A DNA stretch of 64,000 bases, from NCBI RefSeq assembly GCF_051401765.1, contig NC_135073.1:8122001-8186000 (forward strand), read 5' to 3'. Position 1 is the first letter of the stretch. Every line of letters begins with the position of its first letter. Of this stretch, positions 25,621-35,390 are shown piece by piece. The position numbers and the translations under genes are program-made. The notes under the pieces were generated by a model. It was not told the DNA's origin, searched no databases, and saw only the letters and a list, made by a program, of their open reading frames with translations. Source of the DNA: Calliopsis andreniformis (lineage: Eukaryota > Arthropoda > Insecta > Hymenoptera > Andrenidae).

Positions 25621-28560
25621 ACACTGAATTTTTCAAGTGTGAAATCATTGTTTTGTGAAGGGTGACTCGGGTAATTGTATAGGTCTCTAAATAAGTTTCA
25701 ATTACGTGAGCATGGAGAGTTTTGCATGGTACAAGTCTACCTTGTACACTTTTTGAATATTATATTTAAGTGTATCGTATATTTGACGAATCAATACAAA
25801 ATATGTTTTGCTATTCGGAGAATTAAATCTGGAAAAATTTGATTGGAAATGAAAATAATTCATCATTTGACATACGTGTGGTATTTTTATTGAGTTGCTT
25901 GGAAATGTGGAAAATATCGTGTTGCTTGAAATAATAATAACCACAAACAGGAAACCACATAGTTAGTTAATTTCTTATTTTAAAAAATCATTAAAATTGT
26001 TTTAATAATAACAAAACAGAATTTGATAGGTATGTTTAAAATTACAATATTTTGCATGTGCATTAGTAGATTATAAAAATACATTTACAAATTGCAATAG
26101 AAAGAATTGCACTTTCCTAGATTTTGGATCTATCAGAATCTACTTTACTTCTTTAATTAGAATATTGCACAGAAAGGGTGCTTGTGATTTATCTAGATAA
26201 ACCTATTCAATAGCATTCCAAATCTCTCCCAGTGGTGCTTCCACAATAATCCCTTATTGTTAAGCCAAGATTTGCATACTTCGCGGTCAATGTAGTTCCA
26301 TGGTAACTCGATTACAATCACAGCTTTGCGTTAGACATTCCATTAATACGCTCCCTCTACTCACTTAACAAGAGTCTTTAGCACTTTCTCATAAAGTCTG
26401 TTACAGATATCATTCTATTCATAAATATATCATCATTACACTGTTTTAAATACTATTTTAATCTATCACGTAGATATAATTGGCGACAAAGCTTCTTGTA
26501 TCAACTTATCAGCATGATTAGCTTTGAAGCAATTTGAAACCATTTTCTCTAACATAATAGTTGACAAATACTGTAACATGATCGTGAGATCGTTAGCAAA
26601 GCGTGACATGACGTTTATTCAATAGAACGTCGTTGTACAAGTTGTACGATTACTTGTTCTCATAAACTTCAAATTTGAACTCGTCAGCTTACAATGGACC
26701 ACTTCGATGCTGCTTTAACCCAGTTTCATCATTTTTGTTTGAGCAAAGGTGTTCACTTAACGGCCGTTTTGATACCACCTGACCTTCTAGACCTACTTCA
26801 GTTAAGCGTCGCTTAACCACTTTAACGTCATGTGTACCTATTCTCGTGATATCTAGTAAAATTTTAAATTTAAGTAAAAATTAAAGCAATCCTCTTTTCT
26901 TGATTTTATTTCTAATATTTTCAAACTCGATTTCCTCATCTTGTTTCAATCAAGAACTTCAGAATGTCACACATAAATAATTCCAAATCCTAACAAAGTT
27001 ATTTACTAAAATATCTACCATCAGACACTCTCGTATCTATTATTTATATATTTTTTTAATTCACTTTGAATGTTACTAGTTCTTAATGATACAAATATCT
27101 AAATAGCATTGAACATTTTATTTAGCATAAGACCAGTAAGGTTATAGACTCATTCGAGTTTCGTTCCAGGAACCAATGAAATGACCGTTCACTGAAGGAA
27201 ACTGTTCTCTATTGATTTCGTTGCAGACTTTAAGAACCATAGTCAGTGGTACATCGCTAGGATCGTTAATGCCACACTACACTTATAATATTGTACAAAC
27301 TACTTTGTGTATAAATAATAGAATACGTTCTTACAGTTTGGAAGAGTTTGTTCAAGGACACAATTTTTTGAACAATTTCATTCCGCATGAAAACTCGTGG
27401 CAGCTTTGAATTTAACTTATAGTTACACTTAGTAGTTATATGTACAGGGCACTACAGGGTTCACTTAAATATTTTACCTCGATCAACGGTCTACGCACTG
27501 ACTGTCTTTCAAAACATTTCTGCTCTCCCTTTGCTTGAAACATTCCATTACCATTTACTTTGTCTTATGTTTATAATGGATTACAGAATTTCACATCTAG
27601 AAATGCAACCTAGATTCTTGCTTGGATTGCTCACTGTTCTCTGATGCATTTTCACGCAAGTACATCGAGCCACCAGACAATGAAAAAGTTCTCGACCTTC
27701 CTCTCAATTCAATTTACGGATTACGACGTCCCTTGGATTGCATTTAAACGAATTTCGCGCGCTAATGGTCGTTTTTTCCGCTATTATAATGCACCTAGCA
27801 GGTAAAAGGGTTTACGAGCACTTACTGTTTAGCTGAGTCGTATCTATAAGCACGCTAGTACTTGCTCCAAATACTGAGATGGTGAGGAAGAACTTACTGA
27901 ATGCTAGAGAAGAATGTGTTAAAAGAGTATTCAGAACGACGAAACCAATGGAAGCTAACTCTTAGCTGGAGATTTGAGGTCTTTTAGTTGCCATGAAATT
28001 TATGACTTACATTTTATAAATTAAATGAGTATATAAACGTAGCACTAGACTTGCAATTTTTGTTAAATCATATACGACAGAAACACTGTAGTATTTCTAA
28101 ACTTGTAAGAAATATTAATACAGTCTGATGTTTATGTAAACTAGTGAGTATATTATTAAATCATGTGACATTCTTATAGTTATCAATACGTATTAGCACG
28201 AATAAATATGGAAAATATGAAAAAATTACGTGGCGGTGAACGTGTTGAATCACTTTTTATAATAAAGTCATAGTGACCCCAAATAATGGTAGCATCCTAA
28301 CCAAGACTTAGCTCGAATCTCTAGCAAAAAACAATCTTAAAATACCAAAGAAGAAAAGAAACTTTCTATACCAGCCATATTACATGCTCTGAATCTAAGT
28401 TATCCCGTCAAACAGTAATAAAGTTCCTAAAAAATGTAAAGGGATGCCATCAAATGTGTAACAAGCACGAAGGGTGTAGTTTACACTTCCCTGACCTTCT
28501 ACGCCACCTAATCCACGTAGGATTAATTTTTCAGATAACAGAATTAATTTTCTCAAAATG
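25621..28560. other. AT-rich stretch, nothing gene-like
   Basis: Nearly 3 kb of AT-rich sequence with only short open frames (up to 80 codons). No RNA gene, repeat array or paired splice sites were recognised. The part at 27700-27880 is slightly GC-richer. Confidence 0.55.
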
Positions 28561-28569
28561 AAGCTGCTC

Positions 28570-29340
28570 TACCTTCTCCACCAAATACTCCCCCAGTTCT
28601 ACATAATTGAGTGTTCTATTTCGCCACGTGGACAGTAACTTTATACCCATTACGTCTTCGTTACCTCAAACCAGTTGTTTGCCCTCGGCAGGTGGAACAG
28701 CAGGTGGAATAAAAAGGAATTCCAGTTCTCTAAGCAATGAACGTATTCGTAGCGTGAGCGGAACAGGGGTATGTACTCGAACGCGTTCGAGCATGAAAGA
28801 CCGCAGAATGGGGGTGAAAAAGGGGCAGGCGAAGGAGGCGGCGAAGCTTCAAGTTCGCGTTTCGACGATTTCGTTCACGAAGAGGGGCCAGTATTTAATC
28901 GTTAAGTAATTAACGGGATTGATTCGCGGCGTAGTCCGATACGGGGCCGAATGCCGCGATGGCTGGTGGTCTTCGATAAATTCCATGCATCCACTTGCCT
29001 ACGTAGCTAACGTGCATGCCACGCAGGTAGTATACGTGGCAAAGTGGCACGATGCCGGGACTTGCGCCCTTGTTACGCTCCCACGACACGTACACTTGCG
29101 ATGTAACAGTAACTACAGTTAGTACGTGCTAAGTGTGCACGGCTAGGGATTGCCCTATTGGCAGCTCCACGTATTCCGCGCTCTGGATTACACATACGTG
29201 GATAAACATGCCTTCGAACATCGTCGCTCAACGCTCTAGCACTGACTTTTCCCCTCCGACGGGGGCTCTTCGGTTGAGCCCTCGCTGACATCGACGGACG
29301 CCCCATCCATCATTCGAGCTCGCTGCTATCGCGTTTCTAT
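28570..29340. promoter_or_regulatory. CpG-rich island containing first copy of a diverged element
   Basis: GC-richer sequence with short overlapping frames. It contains at 29102-29228 an element that recurs, diverged, at 30841-31003. Several GTGGCA and ACGTGCATG words lie just upstream (28990-29055). A regulatory role is inferred from composition and motif density only. Confidence 0.3.
29102..29228 (+). repeat. Diverged repeat element, copy 1
   Basis: Shares TGTAAC, CTACAGTT, TACGTGCTAAGT and CCCTAT blocks, in order, with 30841-30897, and a TCGAACA(TA)TCGTCGCT block further on with 30987-31003. The same order and orientation suggest an old duplication of about 130-160 bp. It is not coding in any clear frame. 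Confidence 0.5.
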
Positions 29341-30300
29341 TTATTTGGAGAGCCAACGTAATGGAAAGTATTATAATTTTCTTTGTTCTGTAAGACGATA
29401 GGGGCTCGGTGTATGGAACTCAGGGGAGGAATCGATACCGAGCTTAAATTGATTTCGAGCGTGTTATTTAAGAAGCGATTCAAGTCTTCGAGGTGTTTGG
29501 AGAATGATGTAATTGTTCTGCAGGGGATGGGAATGAGATAGATTAACCTTTTGGATAGTGTGGAATGGAAGCTTTAGTGCGAGGATGGAAGCAAATTACC
29601 TGGGATATCAAGACACTCGTTTACGTGACACTCTTCAGAGGGACCTTGTGACCTTTTCCGCACGTTTTTAGAGCATCTTACACCATGTCTTCATGGATCT
29701 CGTTTTTTTACTTTGAACGTAATTCTTCGAATGAAATACTTGCTTGATAGTTTGGAAGTAAATAATTGTACTGTTAAAAAAGAATCATTTTAAGAATAAT
29801 TCTATGAATCATAAACGTCTACAATTTTTCCAAATGGAAATTACAGAAATTAAATAGTGTCGACTTTCGAAAAAATATACGTTTTTTAAATTGTTTTAAA
29901 CTGTTAAATCCTTGAAACGACCATAAAATTCATTTCACTGTTGGAAGAGTATTTAACCCTTAATTATTAACATGGAGTTAAAATGAAAGTTCTAAATACG
30001 TCACGTGTCGTTTCTATGTTACAATTAACATTGTATCAATTTTACAAGTATTTAATATCAATAGGTTTCAACTAAAGTCTTCATAATTTAAAATGTAGAG
30101 TCCATAGTTGATGGTTAACAACCATAAGATTGGAAAATTTAATTCTGGCAATGTATTTAATGTTAACAGTTATGTTATACTTTGAAGTTAGCTTTTACCC
30201 AATTCAATCTTTAAAATTATAATAATGCAATAAACCCTGTCATCTCAGTAAATGAGACTATATACTGAATCATGCGATTAAAATCAAAATAGTTTAACAG
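29341..30300. other. AT-rich stretch, nothing seen
   Basis: AT-rich sequence with short frames and no recognisable feature. Confidence 0.5.
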
Positions 30301-31050
30301 AAACCATTCACAAATTCTTCCCCATGTTGCTAGGTATCTTAATCTCATCTATCCCTAAAGACATCTCACAAGAAGACCCCTTCGTATCAATTCTCATCAT
30401 CCCCCTACCACATTCTAAATCCGCAAAATAAATCTTCAGATCCTCAGCAGCTCGAAGGAACATTAACCAAATAAAGAATGAAGACGTCAGTCGAACTCCC
30501 CGATGTAAAATCAATACGGACGTGATTTGCGATTAGAGGCACTCTCGTAATCGCATCGACGAAATTGCTGCACTCGACTTACAGTAATAACGAGAGAATT
30601 GGAACAGCGGGCACGACAGTAAACACCGGTCGAAGAAAAGAACCGCCAGGGACATGTACTTCAGAGTAGGGTAGGCAACAGAGTCGTTTGAGCACTTTTT
30701 GAATTCCGCTTTGGAATGCTGTGTCTAGAACTTTTGCGCGTTCTTGTACGTTCGATAAGAGCGCACTCACCAGCTCCGTTTCGAAACTGAACAGCCTCGC
30801 GTACACGGGCTACAACGCTACTCGTAACAACGGTTTTCATTGTAACGCTGCTACAGTTGCTACGTGCTAAGTACGCGCAGTTAAGGGCTCCCTATCGCGA
30901 TTCAGCCACTTCATGCTTCGGTTTACTCGAGAACGGGGAGCGTTGCTGGCGTCCCTGTACCGAATCAGTTTTTCGCGACGAACCTATCGAACATATCGTC
31001 GCTGGAGGCAGGATGATGAATAGATGAGAGTTGTTGAGATCGAACCTGGT
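30300..31050. other. GC-richer patch with second copy of the diverged element
   Basis: Mixed composition. A minus-strand open frame of 75 codons (30806-30579) contains a donor-like CTG/GTGAGTG site (exon end 30771) nearly identical to the donor at 21486. No family is recognised. The diverged repeat copy at 30841-31003 lies in this patch. Confidence 0.3.
30841..31003 (+). repeat. Diverged repeat element, copy 2
   Basis: Collinear with 29102-29228. The longest shared word is TACGTGCTAAGT (30860-30871 here). The spacing to the distal TCGTCGCT block is about 30 bases longer than in copy 1. The two copies are about 1.7 kb apart in the same orientation. Confidence 0.5.
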
Positions 31051-31689
31051 TCTATTAAGCGAAATGTACAATTTCAGAAAAAAATGTCATCTACTTATTA
31101 ATGGCTTCTTTAGTATCAGAGGGTGAGTAGAAACACTTCTTGGAGTTAAAATTGAGAAACGTTCCTTTCATTTCGTTGTATCCTTTCGATCAAAGTATAC
31201 TTGCTAAGTATAGGTATATTGCATGTGGTGCAATTCTCAGATAGTTTCTAAGGATAGTTCTAGAATGTACAGGCTAGACAGTTTTGAACACTTCATGAGT
31301 ATTTCCAAGAGGCTTTAGATGAAACTTTGAAAACCGAAAGTGATACTTCGTAAGATCGAACCCTGAGAAAGTAGACTTCAATCTTTAATAAGTACCTCAA
31401 GTAAAATCTGTTTGCACTTTCTAACTTTGTACTTAATGGAAGAATCATTTATTTATATTACAGAACTTTAATGAAACCATAGTGCTCATAGTCTATGAGC
31501 ACGCAACGAGCAACTGTAAATCCACAGCGAAGAGGCATCATACTTCACAAACAGAAAAAAATGAGTCAAGATTTTCTCTAAACAATTCTCTCAACTGGAA
31601 CTTGAATATCGAAATGGATACAAATTCTGTTCTCAACTTGGTACCATACCTGATCGTTGCTTTCTCAAAGATGGAGCACGAAGGAATAG
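31051..31689. other. AT-rich stretch with a palindrome
   Basis: AT-rich sequence without a gene. A plus-strand donor-like site (CAGAGG/GTGAGT) lies near 31122. A near-perfect palindrome occurs at 31482-31502. Confidence 0.5.
31482..31502. repeat. 21-bp palindrome with one central base
   Basis: GTGCTCATAG (31482-31491) and CTATGAGCAC (31493-31502) are exact reverse complements separated by a single T. Such a structure suits binding by a protein dimer. No gene lies next to it. Confidence 0.7.
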
Positions 31690-32110
31690 TAAAGTTGCCC
31701 TCATCGAAATGAGAAGCTCGTGATCGTGCCCAATAAAGGCCACTTATACGACAGAACGCGACGTTTCGAACGGCGATACGCAGAACGTTAAAGTATGATG
31801 TAGGGGGATATTCGCTAGAAGAAAGATCCTGGCAGAAATGTCGTTCGAGTAGCGGCTACAAAGTCCTGGACGCACGCCAAGCTTTTTTTCCACGGCTTTG
31901 TTAGGCCGGCGGCCGAGTTATAAATTTTTAATTGAGCCTCAACGTTTCGTCAAGGCTCTCGGTAAATGTTCATTAGCCGAGTAATTACCGAGAAACAATT
32001 GCTTGGCCGTTGATTTTTCAGTGGGAATGGGTACGCGTGAAAACGAACGGTCACGGACGCGAATTGAGAAAAGTCGACACTCGTAATGGGGACGATTAAC
32101 CCCTAATGCT
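31690..32110. promoter_or_regulatory. GC-richer patch with homeodomain-like cores
   Basis: A patch with ATAAATTTTTAATTG, ATTAG and TAATTACC words between about 31918 and 31990. It includes an 8-bp inverted repeat, CTCGGTAA at 31958-31965 and TTACCGAG at 31985-31992. The TAAT cores are typical of homeodomain sites. An enhancer role is an inference. Confidence 0.25.
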
Positions 32111-33379
32111 TACAACCGTGACAGTTACTGCACTTCTTACAGGGAAGCCAAAAAAACTATGAGTTAAGGGGTTAATTCGTGGGGATCAGTGTTCTTACTT
32201 TTGCAAATATGTTCAGTGGGTATAGGTACAATAAACGGTTTGTGGACGAGTTGCGTTTAAATCAATCGATGCCTATCTACTTGCAAGAAAAGTAGTACGA
32301 AATAGTAGAACGAAAGGAAAGGAGTGGCAGAACTTTGGAACATAAATAGAGGAACGAAGACGAGACAAAAAGAGAGACAACGAAGGAGAATTTAGGATGT
32401 TAGGGCTTGAAAACAATGGAGGACAAAGAAGTAATAAATAGAGTATGACGTTTAGATACTGTAACAGTATAAAGTTACCCGAGGTAGCAATGAAAGGAAG
32501 ATCATAAATAATAATAGTAATAAACTTTTGCTTAATATTCGTAAGAAGGTAATACGTATTTTATGGCTAGTGAAGTACTGAAATCAGGAAACAAAATTGC
32601 CATAGTTTCTGTAGGTGACAACTCGCTCCAAATCGAATGGCATAAAAATGACGGAATTCGTAGCCTTCAATACTCTACCAGGAAGAGGCACAAGACAGCA
32701 TATCAAGGTAAATAAATACGTTTAAAGAAGACGAGAAGTTTATTTGGTACGTTTTCGCCTCGTAGCAATATGCCGACAGAAATTCTCGTGACATCACAAA
32801 CACAAGGTCTGCTAGAGTTACTAAACTGCAAAATTAATTCGACGACTCTGTTTACACAGTGATAAGAACGTGCATCAAATGACGAACAAATACACCATAA
32901 ACTTACAGGGCAAAGGAATTATAAAACATCATTCACTTACAACGTAAAGTATAATATAAGAATTAACAGACTCAATTCCATACATCTCTGATCTCTATCA
33001 TCCAAAATTTCGCTTATCCACTGTACTAATGATAAGAACATTGCAAAATCTTGATCAGAATTCCAATTATAATTTTATCTCTTCAGAGATACAGAAATAC
33101 AAGCAAAGATATAATAAATAAAAAATCATCGATCCAACTGTTCAATCAAAAATTAAAAAATCCCATCATACGTTTAAGTAATACACAATAAATAATGTTA
33201 AAACGAAAATCCAACTTCGATAAATTCATCCCTAAGTAGATTAATCACAGAAAAACTAATCCATCAAGAAGGCTAATCCAGAAATCTAATCCATTACAGA
33301 ATTGTAATTTCTAACACAGTACTGAGCCGATTAACTAAAACCCAACCAAGGATTATTAATAATTCTTCAACAGACTGAC
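32111..33379. other. AT-rich stretch, nothing seen
   Basis: AT-rich, with an A-rich, G-poor run at about 32900-33300. No gene or RNA feature was recognised. Confidence 0.5.
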
Positions 33380-33712
33380 CGTTCCAAACACACCGGTGTT
33401 CTCGCGACAGAGCCGTCCAAGTTTCCTTATCGGATCGATAGCAGCGTCGAAACATTATCCGGCGTACGGCTCGTTTCGCGCGAATACAATTATTTGATCG
33501 ATGGGCATTAAGCGATTTAAAACAGCTCAGGCCGAGGTACCGGTTGCGTGGCATTTTAGCATGGGGATCTTAGCCTCGGCCGACGTATATCGTTCAGGGA
33601 TTGACAGGGGCAACGGAGCATACTCGGCAGCACAATGTACCGGTTAAATTTATCTTAGAACGGCGGCCGAATGATAGTGTAAAGCTATAAATCTGTAGCA
33701 TAAAGCGGGTAC

Positions 33713-33869
33713 CTGATTTGTTGGCCGGTGTTGGCGTGTGGGTGAGCGTTGCTGCTGCGGTCAGCTTAGGCGGTTCTATCTTCTGCGGCATGCTGTGCGC
33801 GGGTATCGGGCCCGGGTTCGTCATGGTGGTCATCGTTGTGGGCATCATCAAGGTCGACATGGTCAGCAT
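33713..33869 (-). CDS. Candidate first coding exon of an unidentified minus-strand gene
   Basis: The start is the ATG at 33869-33867, preceded by GCCGCCAAG, a very good initiation context. An in-frame TAA lies upstream at 33944-33942. Reading continues for 52 codons plus one base to a donor CAG/GTACCC (exon end 33713). Upstream, a long CT-rich tract ends in an ACGCAG acceptor, so the exon would run 33998-33713. The peptide is low in complexity, with Met/Thr-rich then Pro/Thr/Ala-rich sequence (PPKLTAAATLTHTPTPANKS), suggesting a disordered N-terminus. There is no signal peptide or known domain and I cannot name the gene. Reading past the donor stays open to 33594, but that part is probably intron. 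Downstream exons were not found, so the gene may leave the window to the left. The opposite strand is also open here, with a hydrophobic translation that I take as its shadow. Confidence 0.33.
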
Positions 33870-33998
33870 CTTGGCGGCTGTCGCGTATCGCCGTGGCGAG
33901 CTGTCTCCTTCGGGCCGATTTGTCACGTGACTGGGGAAGGATTACTCTTCCGGCCAGGCACCGAGCGAATTTTCCGCGACGTTACACCGGCCCGGTGT
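33870..33998 (-). other. Possible 5' untranslated part of the 33.7 kb exon
   Basis: If the acceptor at 34000-33999 (AG) is used, the exon begins at 33998 and these 129 bases are untranslated leader. They include an in-frame stop before the proposed ATG. The CT-rich tract just upstream is the complement of the GA microsatellite, so the acceptor could be a by-product of that repeat. Confidence 0.25.
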
Positions 33999-34010
33999 CT
34001 GCGTTTGATC

Positions 34011-34060
34011 GAGGAGAGAAAGAGAGAAAGAGAGAGAGAGAGGGGGAGAGAAGGGAAAAA
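34011..34060 (+). repeat. GA-rich microsatellite
   Basis: An imperfect (GA)n tract with GAAA interruptions lies inside the promoter-like island. GA tracts near insect promoters are known binding places for GAGA-type factors. On the minus strand it forms a pyrimidine tract ahead of a candidate acceptor. Confidence 0.8.
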
Positions 34061-35079
34061 AGCACGTCGCTGGACAGACGAGAGACGGTCGCGTGATTGA
34101 AAACGTGTGCAGTGCGCGCGGGACCTGGATCGATGGGATGACAGTGATCGCAGCCACCCGTGGATCAATCGGTGACGTTAATATTTCCCGAGCGTGACAT
34201 CACTCGATCAGTAATATTTTAAACTCAACTGGCACGCTGTCGTCTGTCGTCTCGATCGGATCGAGGAGTCACTGCATGTTACCGTCTGCGATTGTCTCTA
34301 TCGCGATGTCATTAAGATCGCGGCGGCTCTTCTCACCCGCGATCATCACTTTACATCGTCGCCCGTACCCTAGTCGCGTGCACCGATATCTCTTGACATT
34401 TGTTTCCTCCGCGATCTTCTCTCCGCTTTCCCTCGAGTTTACCAACCGCCGAAACTTTCCCAGCTGCCTCGGCTCGGTCTTGTCCGTTTTACTTTCCAGG
34501 AACGGATATCGTTACGAGCTTAGTTTCGAATTAAACGACCAACATGCCGAACCTTTCTGCGATATTTCCTGATCTCTCGCCCGATCTGTACCATGGATAA
34601 CACCGATCCACCGTAACGTAACGACCGCACCGTTTCCGTACCGATCACACGTGTTCCTCGAACTCCTCTCGACTGTTTCTTCCTCTTCTTCGTCGACTTC
34701 TTCCTCGTTTCCCTTCTTCTTCCAGCGAACCACCAACAAAACTCGCCCCCTCGATCTATCCGTCACTCACAAAGTTTCCTTCTTACTGCTTCGAATCTCT
34801 TTCCTGTTTTCGCACTTGCACTTATCGCTCGCCGAATTTCCTACGTTTCTCTGCGTCAGTTTTCAAGCGCCAACGCGACGAGCACGTAGTGGCGTGCGGA
34901 CGCACGCGGTTCTACGTACGGCGCGGTCACACAGCAACGGAACGACGCGACGATTAGTAAGGTTGACACTCAACTGGTCTGCGACGAGGAGAAACGTCAT
35001 CGAGCCGAGCGGGCCTCGATTGGTGCATGGGCACAGGTGTTTGTCGCGGGGCGCGCGAGAGAGAGCTGTCAGGCAAACA

Positions 35080-35130
35080 GCAGCGACGACGGGCAGCGTC
35101 GACGACGACTAGAACGACGGCGACGACGTT
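35080..35130. repeat. CGA/GACGGC trinucleotide-like repeat
   Basis: Imperfect tandem GACGAC and GACGGC words occur in the CpG island. Runs of this type are common in insect 5' leaders. It is low-complexity and not convincingly coding. Confidence 0.6.
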
Positions 35131-35215
35131 CTCTACGCTCTCCACGCTGCGCGCGTTACGTCACGTCCGGCCGAGCGTAGAGTCGGAACTCGTCTGGCGG
35201 GGAGAGCGCGAAGAG

Positions 35216-35252
35216 ACGCCTGCCTTTGCCTGCCTGCCAGCCTGCCAGCCCT
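35216..35252. repeat. TGCC/CAGCC repeat
   Basis: A run of TGCC, CTGCC and CAGCC words, near-tandem, near the right edge of the CpG island. Confidence 0.65.
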
Positions 35253-35390
35253 GGACGCCCGCCGTCGCGACGCCCAGAGGCGCCGGCGTTCCCGAGCGTC
35301 CGCGAAATCGCACGAGTTAAGACGCGAGCCAGCAGTCGCTCGCTCGCCGCCAAGCCGAAAGGGTTGCTCCATGCATCATCCCTTCGAATT

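Larger units (their letters stand above)
33380..35390. promoter_or_regulatory. Largest CpG-rich island, promoter-like
   Basis: About 2 kb of very CpG-rich sequence, the strongest such block in the window. It contains a GA-rich tract (34011-34060), pyrimidine-rich TTC/CTC runs (34675-34725), CGA-type trinucleotide repeats (35080-35130) and a TGCC repeat (35216-35252). Its left side holds the best candidate coding exon, on the minus strand. The order island, leader, coding exon reads right to left, consistent with transcription on the minus strand starting somewhere in 34.0-35.3 kb. Start site and direction are inferred, not proven. Confidence 0.4.

Noticed and set aside
31025..31370. GATCGAACC words resembling reverse-strand B boxes
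   Set aside because: T-stem pairing fails at both places (about 31040 and 31352) and no A box is in position.
34651..35112. 153-codon plus frame with a Ser/Phe-rich start
   Set aside because: It follows TTC/CTC repeats and CpG-rich leader-like sequence; the composition is explained by the repeats.
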